Source: Trinickia acidisoli (GTDB taxonomy: Bacteria; Pseudomonadota; Gammaproteobacteria; Burkholderiales; Burkholderiaceae). From it: a stretch of DNA of 64,000 nucleotides. The notes beneath the pieces were generated by a model, which saw only the letters and a program-made list of their open reading frames with translations, searched no databases and had not been told where the DNA came from. The position numbers were made by a program, and so were the translations under genes. Position 1 is the stretch's first letter, and each line of letters opens with the position of its first letter. This document shows, piece by piece, positions 38,929-47,024 of this stretch. The stretch lies in contig NZ_JAFLRG010000001.1 in assembly GCF_017315725.1 (NCBI RefSeq), positions 744,001 through 808,000 of the forward strand. Reading direction: 5' to 3'.

Positions 38929-40440
38929 TTAAAAGCGCGGTAGCTCAGGGTGCGGCAGCAGGCCGCCGCGCACGTGCATCCTGCCGTACTCCGCGCAGCG
39001 TGCCCGCGTCGGGATGCCCTTCGTCGGATTGAGCAGCTCGGCGGGATCGAACGCACGCTTGACCGCGAAGAAGGCGTCGCGCTCGGCGGCTGAAAACTGT
39101 ACGCACATCGAGTTGATCTTCTCGATGCCGACGCCATGCTCGCCTGTGATGGTGCCACCGAATTCGACGCAGGATTCGAGGATTTCCGCACCGAATTCCT
39201 CGGCGCGCCGCAGCTCGTCCGGGTCGTTGCCGTTGAACAGGATCAGCGGGTGCATATTGCCGTCGCCCGCGTGGAAAACGTTGATGCAGCGCAGCCCGTA
39301 CTTGCCTTCCATGGCTTCGATGCGTGCGAGTAGCGGGCCGATGCCGCGGCGCGGTACCGTGCCGTCCATGCAGTAGTAATCGGGTGAGATGCGGCCCGCG
39401 GCCGGAAACGCGTTCTTGCGGCCGGACCAGAAACGCAGCCGTTCGGCCTCGGTGCGCGAGATCTGCAAGCGCGTTGCGCCGTGCTCGCGCAGCACGGCCG
39501 TCATTCTGACGATTTCGTCGGCGACTTCTTCGGGCGTGCCGTCCGATTCGCAAAGTAGGATCGCCGCGGCATCGAGGTCGTAGCCGGCGCCGACGAATGA
39601 TTCGACGGCGCGTGTGGCGGGCTTGTCCATCATTTCGAGACCGGCCGGGATGATGCCGGCGGCGATGATACCCGCAACGGCTTCGCCGCCTTTGACGACG
39701 TCGTCGAAGCTCGCCATCACGACTTGCGCCGTTTGCGGTTTGGGCACGAGCTTGACCGTCACTTCCGTCACGACGGCGAACATCCCTTCGCTGCCGATCA
39801 TGACGGCGAGCAGGTCGAGCCCCGGCGAATCGGGCGCGAGCGAGCCGAACTCGATGATCTCGCCGTCCATCGTCACGGCGCGCACGCGCAGGACATTGTG
39901 GACCGTCAGACCGTACTTGAGGCAATGGACGCCGCCCGAATTCTCGGACACATTGCCGCCGATCGTGCAGGCGATCTGCGACGATGGATCGGGCGCGTAA
40001 TAGAGCCCGTAGGGCGCGGCGGCCTCCGACACGGCGATGTTGCGCACGCCGGGTTGCACGGTGGCCGTGCGCGCGTAGGAGTCGACGTCGACGATCTTCG
40101 TGAAGCGCGAGAGCGAGAGCACGACGCCTTGCGGGATCGGCAAGGCGCCCCCGGAGAGGCCCGTGCCGGCTCCGCGCGGCACGACGGGCACGCCTAGCCG
40201 CCGGCAAATCTGCAAGACGCGTTGCACTTGCGCCTCGGTTTCGGGCAGCGCGACGGCAAGCGGCAACTGGCGGTAGGCACTCAGCCCGTCGCACTCGTAC
40301 GGTGCGGTGTCTTCCTCGCGATAAAGCAGGCAGTGCGCCGGCAGCGTGGCCATGAGCGCCTGCACGACTTCGCGCTGGCGTTCGGCACGCTCTTGCGCCG
40401 GCAAGGTAACGGCTTCCATAGGCTCCCCCGTCGGCGGCAT
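38929..40440 (-). CDS. glcD: Glycolate oxidase FAD subunit GlcD
   Basis: 503 residues, nearly the length of E. coli GlcD (499) and alike along its whole length. FAD-binding domain VVPRGAGTGLSGGALPIPQGV and DPSSQIACTIGGNVSENSGGVHCLKYGLT. Substrate domain with RFWSGRKNAFPAAGRISPDYYCMDGTVPR, NVFHAGDGNMHP and the metal/catalytic GEHGVGIEKI. The ATG at 40440 overlaps the upstream stop as TGATG; an ATG at 40419 is possible. The open frame back to 41970 is a shadow of the gene before it. Confidence 0.95.
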   Translation of the reverse strand: MPPTGEPMEAVTLPAQERAERQREVVQALMATLPAHCLLYREEDTAPYECDGLSAYRQLPLAVALPETEAQVQRVLQICRRLGVPVVPRGAGTGLSGGALPIPQGVVLSLSRFTKIVDVDSYARTATVQPGVRNIAVSEAAAPYGLYYAPDPSSQIACTIGGNVSENSGGVHCLKYGLTVHNVLRVRAVTMDGEIIEFGSLAPDSPGLDLLAVMIGSEGMFAVVTEVTVKLVPKPQTAQVVMASFDDVVKGGEAVAGIIAAGIIPAGLEMMDKPATRAVESFVGAGYDLDAAAILLCESDGTPEEVADEIVRMTAVLREHGATRLQISRTEAERLRFWSGRKNAFPAAGRISPDYYCMDGTVPRRGIGPLLARIEAMEGKYGLRCINVFHAGDGNMHPLILFNGNDPDELRRAEEFGAEILESCVEFGGTITGEHGVGIEKINSMCVQFSAAERDAFFAVKRAFDPAELLNPTKGIPTRARCAEYGRMHVRGGLLPHPELPRF

Positions 40441-41861
40441 CAACTCGTGTACGAAAAGATCTTGCCGGGATTCATCAGGTTGCGCGGATCGAACGCGTGC
40501 TTGACCGCGCGCATCGCATCGACGGCCGCGAGCCCATGCTCCTCCAGCAGAAAATCCATCTTGTGCAGCCCGATACCGTGCTCGCCCGTGCAGGTGCCGC
40601 CCATCGCCAGCGCGCGCTCCACCACGCGCCGGTTCAGCCGCTCGGCTTCTTCGAGTTCCTCGGGCTTTTCGGGATCGATCAGCATGGCGACGTGAAAGTT
40701 GCCGTCGCCGACGTGGCCGACGATCGGGCATGGCAGCGGCGAGCCCAGCAGATCCCGTTCGGTTTCCACGACGGAATCGGCGAGCCGCGAAATCGGCACG
40801 CAGACGTCGGTCGTGACCGCGCGGCAGCCCGGCTTCAGTTGCAGCATTGCGAAGAATGCCGTGTGCCGGGCGTTCCAGAGGCGGCTGCGTTCCTCGGGCC
40901 GAGTGGCCCAGGCGAAGCCGCTGCCGCCGTGCTCGGCGGCGAGACTTTCGACGCGCTCGGCCTGCTCCTTGACGCTGGCTTCGGTGCCGTGAAATTCGAA
41001 AAAGAGCGTCGGCGATTCGGTCAGGGTGAGATTCGAATGCCGGTTGATCGCGCGAATCGCCAGTGCATCGACGAATTCGACGCGCGCAATGGGCACGCCG
41101 AGTTGGATCGTCTCGATGACGGTGCGCACGGCCTCGCCCATCGACGGAAATGCGCAGACGGCCGCCGAGACGGCCTCGGGCTGCGGATAGAGCCGTACCG
41201 TGACTTCGGTGATGACGCCAAGCGTTCCCTCGGAACCGACGAACAGGCGTGTCAGATCGTAGCCGGCCGACGATTTGCGTGCCCGCGTGCCCGTTTTGAT
41301 GATGCGCCCATCGGCCAACACGACGGTGAGCCCTAGCACGTTCTCGCGCATCGTGCCGTAGCGCACGGCGTTCGTGCCCGAGGCGCGCGTGGCGGACATG
41401 CCGCCGAGGCTTGCGTCGGCGCCCGGATCGATCGGGAAGAAGAGGCCGGTATCGCGCAGCGCTTCGTTGAGCGTCTTGCGCGAGACGCCGGCCTGCACGG
41501 TGGCCGTCATGTCCTCGGCCGCGATCGACAGAATGCGGTTCATGCTCGATAAGTCGATGCTCACGCCGCCTTCGACGGCAAGCAGTTGCCCTTCGAGCGA
41601 CGAGCCGTTGCCGTAGGGGATGATCGGCACGTCGTAGCGGGCGCACAGTTCGACGATCGTGCGTACCTCCTCCGTGCTTTGCACGAAGACCACGGCGTCG
41701 GGCAGTTGCGGATCGAACGGCGATTCGTCGCGGCCGTGATGGGCGCGCACGGCGTCGGCGATCGACACGCGCTCGCCGAACGCCACTTGCAACGCCGACA
41801 GCAGATCGGCGGGGAACGGCCGGCGAGGACGCAGTGCGGCCGGCGGCACGGGATGGTTCAC
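40440..41861 (-). CDS. FAD-binding oxidase of the GlcD / D-lactate dehydrogenase (cytochrome) type
   Basis: 473 residues, a second paralogue of GlcD. FAD motif IPYGNGSSLEGQLLAVEGGVSID, and the C-terminal FAD-oxidase domain with WNARHTAFFAMLQLKPG, VGHVGDGNFHVAML and GTCTGEHGIGLHKMD. It resembles yeast/bacterial D-lactate dehydrogenases (Dld type) more than E. coli GlcD. The start is GTG at 41861, preceded by GAGGAG; nothing closer fits. First gene of the cluster and translationally coupled to glcD. Likely oxidises D-lactate or another 2-hydroxy acid. Confidence 0.9.
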   Translation of the reverse strand: MNHPVPPAALRPRRPFPADLLSALQVAFGERVSIADAVRAHHGRDESPFDPQLPDAVVFVQSTEEVRTIVELCARYDVPIIPYGNGSSLEGQLLAVEGGVSIDLSSMNRILSIAAEDMTATVQAGVSRKTLNEALRDTGLFFPIDPGADASLGGMSATRASGTNAVRYGTMRENVLGLTVVLADGRIIKTGTRARKSSAGYDLTRLFVGSEGTLGVITEVTVRLYPQPEAVSAAVCAFPSMGEAVRTVIETIQLGVPIARVEFVDALAIRAINRHSNLTLTESPTLFFEFHGTEASVKEQAERVESLAAEHGGSGFAWATRPEERSRLWNARHTAFFAMLQLKPGCRAVTTDVCVPISRLADSVVETERDLLGSPLPCPIVGHVGDGNFHVAMLIDPEKPEELEEAERLNRRVVERALAMGGTCTGEHGIGLHKMDFLLEEHGLAAVDAMRAVKHAFDPRNLMNPGKIFSYTS

Positions 41862-42174
41862 GAGTGGCGTCTCCTCGCGCGGGCCGCCTAGGCGCGCCTC
41901 GCGTCGATGTAATCGGGCCGGGTGGTGAGCGGTTGAGCGCGGCCGCCGGCAGGCCGGCGCCGCATCCCACGTTCGGTTCAAAGGTTGCTTCATTCTACGC
42001 TGAACGCCGGGGTGCCAGAATGGGCCGAAAGGCCGACCCGGAAGAGCGCCGAGGACGCTTCGTCGCGCGCCTATAATGGGTCGCTTTTGCGTTTCGCGGC
42101 CGTTGCGTCCGGCTCGGAAGCGGCGCGCAACTTCGGCGAAGACGCCGTCAATGGATACAAAAGGAGTGACGACG
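41862..42174. promoter_or_regulatory. Divergent promoter region between the FAD oxidase and cobalamin adenosyltransferase genes
   Basis: 313 bases without a gene. A perfect TATAAT lies at 42072-42077 on the plus strand, about 100 bases before the adenosyltransferase start, but there is no good -35 at the expected spacing. AAGGAG at 42161-42166 is its ribosome site. I see no cobalamin riboswitch consensus. Confidence 0.45.
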
Positions 42175-42729
42175 ATGGGCCACCGCTTGAGCAAGATCGC
42201 CACGCGCACGGGCGACGACGGCACGACGGGCCTCGGCGACGGCAGCCGCGTGCGCAAGGACGACGCGCGCGTTGCCGCGATGGGCGACGTCGATGAGTTG
42301 AACTCGCAGATCGGCGTGCTGTTGACGGAGCCGCTGCCGGCCGATGTCCACGAAGCGCTGACGGCCATTCAGCACGATTTGTTCGATCTCGGCGGCGAGA
42401 TCTGCATCCCGGGCCATACGGTGATCGGCGACGCGCATCTTGCTCGGCTCGACGGCTGGCTCGCGCACTACAACGCCGATTTGCCGCCGCTCAAGGAGTT
42501 CATCCTGCCGGGCGGCACGCGCGCCGCGGCGCTTGCGCACGTCTGCCGCACCGTTTGCCGGCGCGCCGAGCGTGTGATCGTCGTGCTCGGCGCCGAGCAA
42601 CCGCTTGCCGACGCCCCGCGCCGGTACGTCAATCGTCTGTCCGATCTGCTGTTCGTGCTCGCGCGCGTGCTCAATCGGGCGGGTGGCGGCAGCGACGTGC
42701 TCTGGCAGCCCGAGCGTCGCGTCGAGTAG
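42175..42729 (+). CDS. Cob(I)yrinic acid a,c-diamide adenosyltransferase, PduO type
   Basis: 184 residues. Transfers the adenosyl group of ATP to cob(I)alamin. The N-terminal ATP motif KIATRTGDDGTTGLGDGSRVRKDDARV and the C-terminal helices with RTVCRRAERVIVVLG and YVNRLSDLLFVLARVLNR are diagnostic. The ATG at 42175 follows AAGGAG by eight bases; upstream frame is not needed. It stands alone ahead of hmp. Confidence 0.95.
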   Translation: MGHRLSKIATRTGDDGTTGLGDGSRVRKDDARVAAMGDVDELNSQIGVLLTEPLPADVHEALTAIQHDLFDLGGEICIPGHTVIGDAHLARLDGWLAHYNADLPPLKEFILPGGTRAAALAHVCRTVCRRAERVIVVLGAEQPLADAPRRYVNRLSDLLFVLARVLNRAGGGSDVLWQPERRVE

Positions 42730-42837
42730 CGCAGCCGCAGCACGTCTTCTGACCGGATCTCGGAAGACGTCGGGCAGTCGGCCCCTGCGTGGCATGCTGC
42801 CCTGCGACAAAGTGTCGTATGGAAGCCGAACCTTGTT

Positions 42838-42860
42838 AAAATGTATTCTTGATGCATCTT
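42838..42860 (+). promoter_or_regulatory. Candidate NsrR operator upstream of hmp
   Basis: AAAATGTAT, five bases, ATGCATCTT: an imperfect inverted repeat matching the NsrR motif (AAGATGYAT and its complement). It lies 18 bases before the chosen hmp start. NsrR is the nitric-oxide-sensitive repressor that controls flavohaemoglobin genes in many proteobacteria. The nsrR gene itself is not in the window. Confidence 0.65.
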
Positions 42861-42878
42861 AATGAGGAACACGAATCG

Positions 42879-44087
42879 ATGACTGCCGCTCTTACGCCCG
42901 ACCAAATCTCCCGAGTCAAAGCGACTGCCCCCGTTTTTGCCGAGCACGGCGCCACGATCACGAAGCATTTCTACCGCCGCATGTTCGCGAATCGTCCGGA
43001 GCTGAGGAACCTCTTCAACCAGACGCACCAAACGAGCGGCAGCCAAGCCGATGTGCTCGCACGCGCCGTCTATGCCTACGCGGCCAACATCGACAATCTC
43101 GGCGCGCTCGGCTCCGCCGTCGGCCGCATCACGCACAAGCATGCGAGCCTGAACATCCGCCCCGAGCACTACCCGATCGTCGGTGAAAACCTGCTGGCGT
43201 CCGTCGTCGAAGTACTCGGCGATGCGGTCGACGAGGCCACGCTCGACGCCTGGCGCGCGGCCTATGGGCAACTCGCGCAGATCATGATCGGCGCGGAAGC
43301 GAAGCTCTACGAAGGCGCGGCATGGAGCGGCTATCGTCCGTTCGTCGTCTCGCGCAAAGTGATCGAGAGCGACGAGATCACGTCGTTCTACCTGACGCCC
43401 GCCGACGGTGCGTCGGCCGCCGGCTTCGAGCCCGGCCAATTCGTTACCGTGAAGCGCTACGTCGGCGAACTGGGTGTCGATCAGCCGCGGCAGTACAGCC
43501 TGTCGGACGCGCCGCACGGCAAATGGCTGCGGATCTCGGTCAAGCGCGAAGGCGGCAACGAAGCCGTGCCGGCCGGACGTCTCTCGACACTGCTGCACGA
43601 TGGGGTCGAGGAGGGTACCGTCGTCGAGGTAACCGCTCCGATGGGCGACTTCCGCCTCGATCGCGCGAAGTCGACGCCGGTCGTGCTCGTCTCGGGCGGC
43701 GTGGGCGTCACGCCGATGGCGTCGATGCTCTCCACCTTGGCTGCGGAGCACAGCGCACGTCGCGTCGCATTCGTTCATGCCTGCCGCAACGGCCAGGTCC
43801 ACGCGTTCAAGGAGTGGCTCGCCGAAACGGTGGCGACGCATGCGAACGTCTCGCGCGCCGTGTTCTACGAAGAAGTGGGTGCAACCGACCGGCAAGGCGT
43901 CGATTACGATTTCGAAGGCCGCATCGATTTCTCGCGCATCGTCGAGCAAGCCGTGCTGCCCGATGCCGACTACTACCTCTGTGGCCCGATGGCGTTCATG
44001 GAGGCGCAGCGCGATGCGCTCGTCGCCCTCGGCGTGGATGCCGCGCGCATTCACAGCGAAGTGTTCGGCACGGGCGCACTTGCCTGA
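42879..44087 (+). CDS. hmp: Flavohaemoglobin, nitric oxide dioxygenase
   Basis: 402 residues. An N-terminal globin domain (residues 1-140) has the distal Tyr in KHFYRRMF, the Gln in HQTSGSQADVL and the proximal His in RITHKHASLNI. The FAD domain has the RQYSLSD motif (about 200-206). The NAD domain has VSGGVGVTPMASML and YYLCGPMAFM. It converts NO to nitrate with NAD(P)H. The ATG at 42879 follows GAGGAA; the in-frame ATGs at 42849/42852 fall in the putative NsrR operator and are rejected. Convergent with aroG. Confidence 0.96.
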   Translation: MTAALTPDQISRVKATAPVFAEHGATITKHFYRRMFANRPELRNLFNQTHQTSGSQADVLARAVYAYAANIDNLGALGSAVGRITHKHASLNIRPEHYPIVGENLLASVVEVLGDAVDEATLDAWRAAYGQLAQIMIGAEAKLYEGAAWSGYRPFVVSRKVIESDEITSFYLTPADGASAAGFEPGQFVTVKRYVGELGVDQPRQYSLSDAPHGKWLRISVKREGGNEAVPAGRLSTLLHDGVEEGTVVEVTAPMGDFRLDRAKSTPVVLVSGGVGVTPMASMLSTLAAEHSARRVAFVHACRNGQVHAFKEWLAETVATHANVSRAVFYEEVGATDRQGVDYDFEGRIDFSRIVEQAVLPDADYYLCGPMAFMEAQRDALVALGVDAARIHSEVFGTGALA

Positions 44088-44137
44088 CGTGCATGAACGG
44101 CCGCGTCCCTCTATGGTGCCGCGGCCGCCTGCCTCGA

Positions 44138-45211
44138 TCAGTTGCCGCCGCCGCGCGCGATGCGACGCTGTTTGACGCTGTCGGCCAGCCCCTCGAGCAC
44201 GGCGATGCTTTCATCCCAGCCGATGCACGCGTCAGTGATGCTTTGGCCGTACGTCAACGCGCAGTCAGGCTGCAGATCTTGGCGGCCGGCGACGAGATGC
44301 GATTCGACCATGACGCCGACGATGCGCTCGTCCCCCGCGGCCACTTGGCGGCCGATATCGGCGCAGACGGGAATCTGATTCTCGTGCTTCTTCGAGCTGT
44401 TGGCATGGCTCGCATCGATCATCAGCCGGGCCGCCAGCCCGGCGCGTCCGATGTCGGCGCAGGCTGCGTCGACACTGGCCGCATCGTAATTCGGCGTTTT
44501 GCCGCCGCGCAAAATGACATGGCAGTCTTCGTTGCCGGCCGTCGAGACGATCGCCGAGTGGCCGCCCTTCGTGACCGAGAGGAAATGGTGCGGCTGCGAT
44601 GCCGCCTTGATCGCATCGACGGCGATTTTGACGTTGCCGTCGGTACCGTTCTTGAAGCCGACCGGGCATGACAACCCCGAGGCGAGCTCGCGGTGCACCT
44701 GCGATTCGGTCGTGCGCGCACCGATCGCACCCCACGACACGAGATCGGCGATGTACTGCGGGCTGATCATGTCGAGATATTCGGTGCCGGCCGGCACCCC
44801 CAGTTCATTGATGCCAACGAGCAGTTCGCGCGCCGTCCGCAGGCCGTCGTTGATCTTGAAGCTGTTGTCGAGATGCGGATCGTTGATCAGGCCCTTCCAG
44901 CCGACCGTGGTGCGCGGTTTCTCGAAGTAGACGCGCATCACGATTTCAAGCTCGCCGGCAAAGCGTTTGCGCTCGTGGGCGAGGCGGCCCGCATATTCGA
45001 GCGCGGCCTTCGGGTCGTGGATCGAGCAGGGGCCGATGATGACGATGAGCCGATCGTTCATGCCGTGCAGAATCCGATGCAGTGCGCGGCGCGTGCCGTA
45101 GATGAGGTCGGAGACGGCCTCGGTGCACGAGAACTCGCGAATCAAATGCGCGGGCGGCGTGAGTTCTTTCAATTCGCGGATACGAACGTCGTCGGTATTG
45201 TAGGGGGGCAT
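44138..45211 (-). CDS. aroG: 3-deoxy-7-phosphoheptulonate synthase, class I (AroG type)
   Basis: 357 residues. First step of the shikimate pathway, condensing PEP and erythrose-4-phosphate. Conserved stretches are VIIGPCSIHDPKAALEYA, MRVYFEKPRTTVGWKGLINDP, SWGAIGARTTESQVHRELASGLS, GFKNGTDG and YGQSITDACIGW. The order YLDMISPQYIADL resembles the Phe-sensitive E. coli AroG more than AroF; its actual feedback inhibitor cannot be read from sequence. The ATG at 45211 has GATGAGGAGAAG upstream. A leader with an aromatic-rich peptide and a terminator lies between its promoter and the start, implying attenuation control. Confidence 0.96.
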   Translation of the reverse strand: MPPYNTDDVRIRELKELTPPAHLIREFSCTEAVSDLIYGTRRALHRILHGMNDRLIVIIGPCSIHDPKAALEYAGRLAHERKRFAGELEIVMRVYFEKPRTTVGWKGLINDPHLDNSFKINDGLRTARELLVGINELGVPAGTEYLDMISPQYIADLVSWGAIGARTTESQVHRELASGLSCPVGFKNGTDGNVKIAVDAIKAASQPHHFLSVTKGGHSAIVSTAGNEDCHVILRGGKTPNYDAASVDAACADIGRAGLAARLMIDASHANSSKKHENQIPVCADIGRQVAAGDERIVGVMVESHLVAGRQDLQPDCALTYGQSITDACIGWDESIAVLEGLADSVKQRRIARGGGN

Positions 45212-45267
45212 GTTGCGCTTCTCCTCATCGGGTACGGTTCTCGCCGGCGATCGGCTATGCCGAGGCG

Positions 45268-45299
45268 AAAAAAAACCGCCAGGCTCGCTGGCGGTTTTT
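45268..45299 (-). terminator. Attenuator terminator hairpin in the aroG leader
   Basis: On the minus strand AAAAACCGCCAG (45299-45288), loop CGAGC, CTGGCGGTTTTT (45282-45271), followed by further U to make a run of eight (45275-45268). It lies 56 bases before the aroG ATG and 25 bases after the leader-peptide stop codon. The longer U tract is in the aroG direction, so it acts on aroG transcription. Its 5' arm can alternatively pair with leader segment 45350-45342. Confidence 0.85.
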
Positions 45300-45324
45300 C
45301 GGGAATTCGGGTTTGCTTAACGCG

Positions 45325-45393
45325 CTAACACCCCTCTCGATCCGCCAGCGGACTGAGATGCCAAAAGAAGTAAAAATAAAACTTCGTGAACAT
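45325..45393 (-). CDS. aroG leader peptide with an aromatic codon run
   Basis: 22-codon ORF starting at ATG 45393 and ending TAG at 45327-45325. Codons 1-12 read MFTKFYFYFFWH: five Phe, two Tyr and one Trp among twelve. The remainder reads LSPLADREGC. An in-frame ATG at 45411 would lengthen it by six residues. The Shine-Dalgarno is weak for both. This is the hallmark of a ribosome-stalling leader such as those of pheA and trp operons. The codons for PLAD (45350-45342) form the antiterminator strand. Confidence 0.8.
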   Translation of the reverse strand: MFTKFYFYFFWHLSPLADREGC

Positions 45394-45429
45394 GACGGGG
45401 ATGACGCTCATCAAAAAGGTGCGTTTCAC

Positions 45430-45458
45430 TTTATACGCCGGTTAAGCGCGGGCTGCAA
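45430..45458 (-). promoter_or_regulatory. Candidate sigma70 promoter of the aroG leader
   Basis: On the minus strand TTGCAG (45458-45453) and TATAAA (45435-45430) are separated by exactly 17 bases. The expected transcription start near 45423 lies just ahead of the leader peptide. The -35 matches the consensus only in TTG. Confidence 0.55.
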
Positions 45459-45500
45459 TCGGGGTGTCCTAATAATGCGGGTAGTCCGCGCAAAACAATC

Positions 45501-45527
45501 GCGCGATGCAAGAAATTCGCATCGCGC
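45501..45527 (-). terminator. Terminator after tldD
   Basis: On the minus strand GCGCGATGC (45527-45519), loop GAATTTCTT, GCATCGCGC (45509-45501), then GATTGTTTTG. A perfect 9-base stem beginning seven bases after the tldD stop, with a moderately T-rich tail. It separates tldD from the aroG promoter. Confidence 0.7.
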
Positions 45528-45533
45528 GGCCGA

Positions 45534-47000
45534 TCAGACCGTGCCGCCGACGGTCAGATTGTCGATGCGCAGCGTCGGCTGGCCCACGCCGACAGGCACG
45601 CTTTGGCCTTCCTTGCCGCAGACGCCGACGCCGGTGTCGAGCGCCATGTCGTTGCCGATCATGCTGACGTACTTGAGCGACTCGGGGCCGCTGCCGATCA
45701 GCGTCGCGCCCTTGACGGGGTAGGTCACCTTGCCGTTCTCGATCATGTAGGCCTCCGAGGCCGAGAACACGAACTTGCCGTTCGTGATGTCGACTTGGCC
45801 GCCGCCGAAGTTGACGGCGTAAAGGCCGTGCTTGACCGATTCGATGATTTCCTGCGGCGCCTTGTTGCCGGCCAGCATGTACGTGTTCGTCATGCGCGGC
45901 ATCGGCAGCGCGGCGTACGACTCGCGCCGAGCATTGCCCGTGACCGGCATCTTCATGAGCCGCGCGTTCAGCGTGTCTTGGATGTAGCCCCTGAGCACGC
46001 CGTCCTCGATCAGCGTCGTGCACTGCGTCGGATTGCCTTCGTCGTCGATGTTGAGCGAGCCGCGGCGGTTCGGCAGCGTGCCGTCGTCGACGACGGTGAC
46101 GCCCTTGGCCGCCACGCGCTCGCCCATGCGGCCGGCAAACGCCGACGATCCCTTGCGGTTGAAGTCGCCCTCGAGCCCGTGGCCGATCGCTTCGTGCAGC
46201 AGCACGCCGGGCCAGCCCGGGCCGAGCACGACCGTCATGGTGCCGGCCGGCGCCGGACGCGCATCGAGATTGACGAGGGCCGCCTTGACGGCATCGTCGA
46301 CATAGCGTGCGAGGACGTCGTCGGTGAAGTAGCCGTAGTCGAAACGGCCGCCGCCGCCGCCGCTACCGATTTCACGCCGGCCGTTTTGCTCGGCGATGAC
46401 GGTCACGGACACGCGCACGAGCGGCCGCACGTCGGCTGCGATCGCCCCGTCGCTGCGGGCAACCAGCACGACGTCGTATTCGCCGGCGAGCCCGGCCATG
46501 ACCTGCGTGATGCGCGTGTCGCGGCTGCGGGCCATTTGTTCGACGCGCTCGAGCAGCTTGACCTTTTCGGTCGCATCGAGCGAAGCGAGCGGGTCGGCCG
46601 CCAGGTAGAGGTCGCGCCCGGCGATGCCCTTGAACGTGCTCGCCACCTTGATCTTCTGCTTGCCGCCGCCGGCTTTCGCGATCGAGCGCGTGGCCTGTGC
46701 GGCCTGGGCCAGCGCCTCGGGGGAAAGGTCGTCGGAATAGGCGAAGGCCGTTCGGTCGCCCGCGACGGCGCGCACGCCGACGCCCTTGTCGATGCTGAAG
46801 CTGCCCGACTTCACGATGCCTTCCTCGAGGCTCCATGCTTCGCTGCGCGTCGCCTGGAAGTAGAGGTCCGCGTAATCGACGCGATGCGTGAAGATGTCGG
46901 CGAGCGTGCGGATCAGGCGCGCTTCGTCGAGGCCGTAGGGCGTGAGCAGGACGTCTTTCGCGGTCGCGAGATTGCGAATGCCGGTTTCGATCAGGTTCAT
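45534..47000 (-). CDS. tldD: Metalloprotease TldD
   Basis: 488 residues. Zinc-binding motif [16 protein letters not shown] (HExxxH) about residues 260-275, with the third ligand region [20 protein letters not shown]. The TldD/TldE complex trims peptides (microcin B17, CcdA). The N-terminal domain [29 protein letters not shown] is family-typical. It follows the nitrilase-family gene by 24 bases in a conserved yhdP-nit-tldD order. No tldE (pmbA) in the window. Confidence 0.96.
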   Translation of the reverse strand: MNLIETGIRNLATAKDVLLTPYGLDEARLIRTLADIFTHRVDYADLYFQATRSEAWSLEEGIVKSGSFSIDKGVGVRAVAGDRTAFAYSDDLSPEALAQAAQATRSIAKAGGGKQKIKVASTFKGIAGRDLYLAADPLASLDATEKVKLLERVEQMARSRDTRITQVMAGLAGEYDVVLVARSDGAIAADVRPLVRVSVTVIAEQNGRREIGSGGGGGRFDYGYFTDDVLARYVDDAVKAALVNLDARPAPAGTMTVVLGPGWPGVLLHEAIGHGLEGDFNRKGSSAFAGRMGERVAAKGVTVVDDGTLPNRRGSLNIDDEGNPTQCTTLIEDGVLRGYIQDTLNARLMKMPVTGNARRESYAALPMPRMTNTYMLAGNKAPQEIIESVKHGLYAVNFGGGQVDITNGKFVFSASEAYMIENGKVTYPVKGATLIGSGPESLKYVSMIGNDMALDTGVGVCGKEGQSVPVGVGQPTLRIDNLTVGGTV

Positions 47001-47024
47001 GCGGTCCGTTTGAGGCAGAAGGTG

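Noticed and set aside
38929..41970. 1013-residue minus-strand frame
   Set aside because: Only the last 503 codons (glcD) are coding; the upstream part is an alternative frame of the neighbouring FAD oxidase.
41862..42174. Cobalamin riboswitch before the adenosyltransferase gene
   Set aside because: No B12-box-like sequence or characteristic long leader could be found; the leader is about 100 bases.
42849..42878. Upstream ATG pair for hmp
   Set aside because: Lies inside the NsrR-like operator and has no ribosome site; 42879 matches the family N-terminus and has GAGGAA.
45358..45723. Plus-strand frame starting MPKEVKIKL
   Set aside because: It is the complement of the aroG leader-peptide region and runs into tldD antisense; AT-rich only because of the leader's Phe/Tyr codons.
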